Origin: Actinomycetota bacterium
GTDB lineage: Bacteria > Actinomycetota > Acidimicrobiia > Acidimicrobiales > AC-14
Direction: 5' to 3'
Assembly: GCA_040754375.1 (NCBI GenBank)
Contig: JBFMCT010000002.1
Coordinates: forward strand, 108,058 to 172,057
Length of the DNA stretch: 64,000 nucleotides
The notes under the pieces are model-generated. The model made no database searches. It was not told where the DNA came from and saw only the letters and a program-made list of their open reading frames with translations. How positions within the stretch are numbered: position 1 is the stretch's first letter; every line of letters starts with the position of its first letter. Shown piece by piece: positions 60,690 to 64,000 of the stretch. A program made the position numbers and the translations under genes.

Positions 60690-62249
60690 TCAGCCGTGCG
60701 CGGCCGACGGGGTGGGCCGGCGGGGCAGGAAGGTGACGTTGGGCGTGGCCTGGGCGAAGGCCACGTTGAGGGCCTCCTGGGCGGGGGCGGCGCTGGCCAG
60801 GGCCATGCGGGCCACCTCGGCGGGGTCGGCCTCGAAGGGCGGGGCGTCATCGAGCACGAGGTTGCGGTAGCGGTGGTGATAGTTCCAGTTGGATGCCGCG
60901 AAGGCCATGTTGAACCGGGGGTCGCGAGTGCGGACGTGGCGGGCGAACCGGGGCAGCCGGCGCCGGCCGTCGTAGAACCACTTGTAGGCCTGGCGCAGCC
61001 CGTCGTGGAGCTGCTCGGGGGTCATGTGGGCCGGCTGGTGGACCACGTGGTAGAGGTTGTAGCGCTGCCAGTCGTAGGTGAGGATGCGCTCGTCCTCGTA
61101 CATGCGGCTGAACGTGTGCGTACCCGGGTAGGGCGTGAGGATCGAGAAGTGGGCCACGTCGACACCGATGCGGTCGACGAACTCGGCGGTGTGGCCGAAC
61201 ACGTCGGGCTGGTCGTGGTCGAAGCCGAAGATGAACCCGCCTTCCACGGCGATGCCCCGGCGGTGGATCTTGTCGATGAACTCACCGAACTCCCCGGGGC
61301 GGTTCTTCTTGTTGCACTCGATGAGCGCTTCGCGCGAGACCGACTCGAACCCGGTGAACATGGCCCGCAAGCCGGCCCGGCCCACGAGGTCGAGCAGCTC
61401 GGGGTCGCGGGCCAGCCCGATCGACGCCTGGCACCCCCAGGTGAACTTCACGCCCGAGCGCACGATGGCCTCGCACAGCTCCTTGGTGTACTCCAGGTCG
61501 GCGGCCATGTCGTCGTCGAGGAAGAACACGTAGGTGAAGTCGCCCGCGTGCTGGCCCATGCGCTTGAGGACCTTGACCTCCTCGATGACCCGCTCGGGAG
61601 GGCTGTGGCGCGAGCCCCGCCCGTTGATGCGGATGACCGAGCAGAAGTCGCAGTTGAACCGGCAGCCCCGGGTCGTCTGCAGGGTGTTCATGGGGGCGTA
61701 GCGGGTGTACGGCCACTTCTTGTAGAGGTCGGCCCACTCGTGGTTGAGGGGCACGTCCTCCATGTCCTGGAAGGACCCCTGGTACAGGGGTTGTAAGCGG
61801 CCGGCCAGGGCGTCGGCCAGGATGTCGCCGAAGATGGTGTCGGCCTCGCCGCACACCACGGCGTCGGCGTGGTGGCGGGCCTCGCCCGGCAGCAGCGAGG
61901 CGTGCACCCCGCCCAGCACCACGGGCACGCCCCGGGCGCGGTAGCCGTCGGCCGTGCGGTAGGCGTTGGGCGAGTTAGGCGTCCACACCGTGAGTGCGGC
62001 CAGGTCGGGCTTGCCGTTGCGCCGGTGGTTGGTGAGGTTGGTCCGGGCCCCGGGCCAGCCCTCGTCGGCCCGCCGCAGGGGGGACGGCTCGTAGTTGAGG
62101 TCGATGACCTCGACGTCCCACCCCGCCCGGCGGGCGTGGGCCGCCAGCACCAGCAGGGACATGGGCGGGAAGCGGTGGCCGAACGTCTGGTATATGCCCA
62201 CCCCGCCCCACTCGGGGACGAGCAGATGCAGCAGTGGACGATCGCGCAT
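60690..62249 (-). CDS. B12-binding domain radical SAM protein
   Basis: A 519-residue enzyme. The N-terminal cobalamin-binding domain (residues 1-150) has MSLLVLAAHARRAGWDVEVI and VPVVLGGVHASLLPGEA. The radical SAM core has TRGCRFNCDFCSV (CxxxCxxC) at about residue 205, FVFFLDDDMAADLEY-like sequence and FTGFESVSREALIE. The C-terminal region (HQPAHMTPEQLHDGLRQAYK) is typical of class B enzymes such as HpnJ/BchE relatives and P-methyltransferases. The substrate is unknown. ATG 62249 is chosen because it starts the fold. A P450 gene follows upstream by 13 bases, so a joint tailoring pathway is possible. Confidence 0.9.
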   Translation of the reverse strand: MRDRPLLHLLVPEWGGVGIYQTFGHRFPPMSLLVLAAHARRAGWDVEVIDLNYEPSPLRRADEGWPGARTNLTNHRRNGKPDLAALTVWTPNSPNAYRTADGYRARGVPVVLGGVHASLLPGEARHHADAVVCGEADTIFGDILADALAGRLQPLYQGSFQDMEDVPLNHEWADLYKKWPYTRYAPMNTLQTTRGCRFNCDFCSVIRINGRGSRHSPPERVIEEVKVLKRMGQHAGDFTYVFFLDDDMAADLEYTKELCEAIVRSGVKFTWGCQASIGLARDPELLDLVGRAGLRAMFTGFESVSREALIECNKKNRPGEFGEFIDKIHRRGIAVEGGFIFGFDHDQPDVFGHTAEFVDRIGVDVAHFSILTPYPGTHTFSRMYEDERILTYDWQRYNLYHVVHQPAHMTPEQLHDGLRQAYKWFYDGRRRLPRFARHVRTRDPRFNMAFAASNWNYHHRYRNLVLDDAPPFEADPAEVARMALASAAPAQEALNVAFAQATPNVTFLPRRPTPSAAHG

Positions 62250-62262
62250 CAAGGCCGCGAGG

Positions 62263-63495
62263 CTACCCTCCGGACGGCGCCGGCGAGAACCCGACCCGCA
62301 GTTCTTCCACGCCCCGCAGCACGAGGTGGTCACGGACCGTGGGCTCGGTGGTCACCAGCTCGAGGTGGCCCAGCCGCCTCAGCAGGGTGGAGATGGCCAC
62401 CTGGGCCTCGAGGCGGGCCAAGGAGGCGCCCAGGCAGAAGTGGGCCCCGCCCGAGAACGACAGGTGGCGGTTCTCCTTCTCGGGCCGGGCCACGTCGAGG
62501 CGGTCGGGGTCGGTGAACTGGGCGGGGTCGCGGTTCATGGCCCCGACCACGCACAACACCTGGTCGCCGGCGGGGATGGGCTGGCCGCCGACGACCACGT
62601 CCTCGGTGGCGATCCGGGCCACGAACTGCACGGGCGAGTCGTAGCGCAGGAACTCCTCGACGGCTCCTCGCCCCAACTCGGGTTGGCGGCGCAGGCGGTC
62701 CATCTCGCCGGGGTTGCGCACCAGGGCCAGCACGGCGTTGCCGATGAGGTTGCTGGTGGTCTCGTGGCCGGCCACGAACAGCAGGGTGGCTGTCGTGATC
62801 AGCTCGGCGTGGCTCAGGCGGTCGCCCGCCTCCTCGGCCGCGATCATGGCCGAGAGCAGGTCGTCGCCCGGGTCAGGACGGCGCTTTTCCACCAGGTCGG
62901 TGAAGTACCCGAAGAGCTGCATGCCCGCCACCAGGCCCCTCTGCTGGGCGTCGGCGTCGAGGGCACCGCCGTCGAGCAGGCGGGAGGCGTCCGAGGAGAG
63001 CGACCGGAACAGCTCGCGGTCGAACGGCGGCACGCCCAGCAGCTCGCAGATCACCGCCACCGGCAGCGGGTAGCCGAGGTCGCTCACGACGTCGAGCTCG
63101 GGCTCGCCCCGGGCCACGACGGCGTCGAGCAGTTCGTCCACCAAAGCCTGCACCTGGGCGCGCATCTGTTCCACCACCCGGGGCGTGAACGCCTTGCTCA
63201 CGAGCGAGCGCAGGCGGGTGTGGTCGGGGGCGTCGAGGAACATCATCAGGTTGGTGCCGACCTGGCGCACCGGGTGGTGCTCGGAGCCGGCCACCGCCCC
63301 CTCGCGCAGGTGGGCGGGGTTAGGCGAGAAACGTGGGTCGCGCAGCACGCCCGCCCCGTCGGCGTAGCGGGTGAGCACCCAGTTGCCGTCGTCGGCGTGC
63401 CGGACGGGCTCGTTGTCGCGGAGCCAGTGGTAGAAGGGGTACGGGTCGGCTCGGGTCTCGGGCGCCAGAGGGTCGAACGGGGGAGTGCCGGTCAT
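62263..63495 (-). CDS. cytochrome P450
   Basis: A 410-residue soluble bacterial P450. It has the I-helix AGHETTSNLIGNA, the K-helix ExxR in EEFLRYDSPVQF, the haem ligand loop FSGGAHFCLGASLARLEAQ and the N-terminal PFDPLAPETRADPYPFYHWL. Length and style fit the CYP107/CYP125-like monooxygenases of actinobacteria. The substrate is undefined. No ferredoxin lies in the window. It is divergent from lnt and precedes the radical SAM gene by 13 bases, so the two are probably co-transcribed. Confidence 0.95.
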   Translation of the reverse strand: MTGTPPFDPLAPETRADPYPFYHWLRDNEPVRHADDGNWVLTRYADGAGVLRDPRFSPNPAHLREGAVAGSEHHPVRQVGTNLMMFLDAPDHTRLRSLVSKAFTPRVVEQMRAQVQALVDELLDAVVARGEPELDVVSDLGYPLPVAVICELLGVPPFDRELFRSLSSDASRLLDGGALDADAQQRGLVAGMQLFGYFTDLVEKRRPDPGDDLLSAMIAAEEAGDRLSHAELITTATLLFVAGHETTSNLIGNAVLALVRNPGEMDRLRRQPELGRGAVEEFLRYDSPVQFVARIATEDVVVGGQPIPAGDQVLCVVGAMNRDPAQFTDPDRLDVARPEKENRHLSFSGGAHFCLGASLARLEAQVAISTLLRRLGHLELVTTEPTVRDHLVLRGVEELRVGFSPAPSGG

Positions 63496-63532
63496 CGCCA
63501 CGGGACAAGGAGTAGCACGGGCCGCTCGCCTA

Positions 63533-64000
63533 GTGGCAGTCGGCCTGGCCGCCGGCCTGGCCCTGACGGCCACGCTGCCCCCGCTGGGGTGGTGGCCGCT
63601 GGGCCCGGTCGCGGTCGCCGGGCTGGTCGTGGTGATGGCCGGCCGGGGGTGGCGGGGCCGGCTGGTGGTGGCCGTGGGCACGGGCCTGGGGCTCTACCTG
63701 CCGGGCATGTGGTGGGCCACCGAGTTCCACGCCGTGGGCTGGGTCGTCCTGGTCGGGCTGCAGACGGCCCTGATGGTCGGTCCCCTGGTGGCCGTGCCCG
63801 GCCGCCGGTCGCGCCTGGCCGTGGCGGCCGCCGTCCCCTCCGTCTTGGTGGTAGCCGAGGCGGTGCGGGCCCGGTGGCCGTTCGGGGGCCTGCCCCTATC
63901 GGGGCTCGACCTGGGCCAGGTCGCCGGCCCGCTCCTGCCCGTGGCCCGGGTGGGCGGCAACCTCCTGCTGGTGGCGGCCATGGCAGCCGCCGGGGCTGCC
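63533..64000 (+). CDS. lnt: apolipoprotein N-acyltransferase, partial
   Basis: The first 156 residues of a polytopic membrane protein that runs off the window edge. Helices such as VGLAAGLALTATLPPLGWWP and LVGLQTALMVGPLVAV are followed by VVAEAVRARWPFGGLPLSGL and VARVGGNLLLVAAM, which match the N-terminal membrane part of Lnt. Lnt adds the third acyl chain to lipoproteins. The nitrilase domain would lie beyond 64000. The start is uncertain: GTG 63533 or GTG 63485. AAGGAG at 63507-63512 fits neither perfectly. Confidence 0.8.
   Translation, partial: MAVGLAAGLALTATLPPLGWWPLGPVAVAGLVVVMAGRGWRGRLVVAVGTGLGLYLPGMWWATEFHAVGWVVLVGLQTALMVGPLVAVPGRRSRLAVAAAVPSVLVVAEAVRARWPFGGLPLSGLDLGQVAGPLLPVARVGGNLLLVAAMAAAGAA

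Overview
The window is very GC-rich, tightly packed bacterial DNA that looks like an actinobacterial chromosome. Supporting signs are GTG starts, 4-base stop/start overlaps, an ANTAR response regulator, an IdeR-type iron repressor, HelD/HelR, a membrane Ser/Thr kinase, Ku plus a stand-alone LigD polymerase, and a hemE-hemH-hemY order. The overall flavour suggests the class Acidimicrobiia, but that is an inference from gene content, not a phylogenetic test. I see no rRNA, no complete tRNA, no CRISPR array and no transposase.

1-12.2 kb is housekeeping: a polytopic membrane protein, rpsA, polA, the iron regulator, two secreted or lipid-anchored proteins, an ANTAR regulator, malQ and a metallo-beta-lactamase-fold hydrolase. 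12.2-21.4 kb holds a nucleotide-sugar-type dehydratase, ArsC, a Ser/Thr kinase, a disulfide reductase, a membrane protein with an HExxH motif and TPRs, a small two-gene insert between 14-bp direct repeats, a thioredoxin-like lipoprotein, a methyltransferase and GtrA. 21.4-24.6 kb is a MoxR/VWA operon followed by an unusual hairpin repeat. 24.9-33.8 kb carries helD, a murA with Asp at the usual active-site Cys, an L,D-transpeptidase, a tiny hydrophobic peptide gene, a nuclease, a zinc peptidase and DoxX.

33.8-41.7 kb has thiC under a TPP riboswitch, divergent from the hemE-hemH-hemY operon, then an aldehyde dehydrogenase and a DNA ligase. 41.7-43.7 kb is an accessory patch with a frameshifted lipoprotein gene, a small lipoprotein and a HigBA-type toxin-antitoxin pair. 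43.7-47.1 kb is an ssuABC-type transporter with an Rrf2 regulator, behind a palindromic, apparently leaderless promoter. 47.3-55.3 kb has Ku and LigD-Pol (their ligase partner lies 6 kb away), a SpoIIE-type phosphatase fused to an anti-sigma-like ATPase, a DUF4230 protein, a HAD hydrolase and a subtilase with an (APAKK)5 tail.

55.3-59.8 kb is the most unusual part. It is a decaying Rhs/YD-repeat polymorphic-toxin locus on the minus strand: a 5'-truncated core with a frameshift in a C8 tract, a second displaced core end with a different tip, a PA14-like fragment, and three small genes placed where immunity genes would sit. A DUF4160/DUF2442 pair and the 3' half of a class II tRNA-like sequence lie beside it. 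60.2-64 kb holds an unknown protein, a B12-binding radical SAM enzyme, a cytochrome P450 and the start of lnt.

Many genes here have no Shine-Dalgarno sequence but do have a TA(S)NNT -10 box 6-9 bases before the start codon, which points to widespread leaderless transcription.
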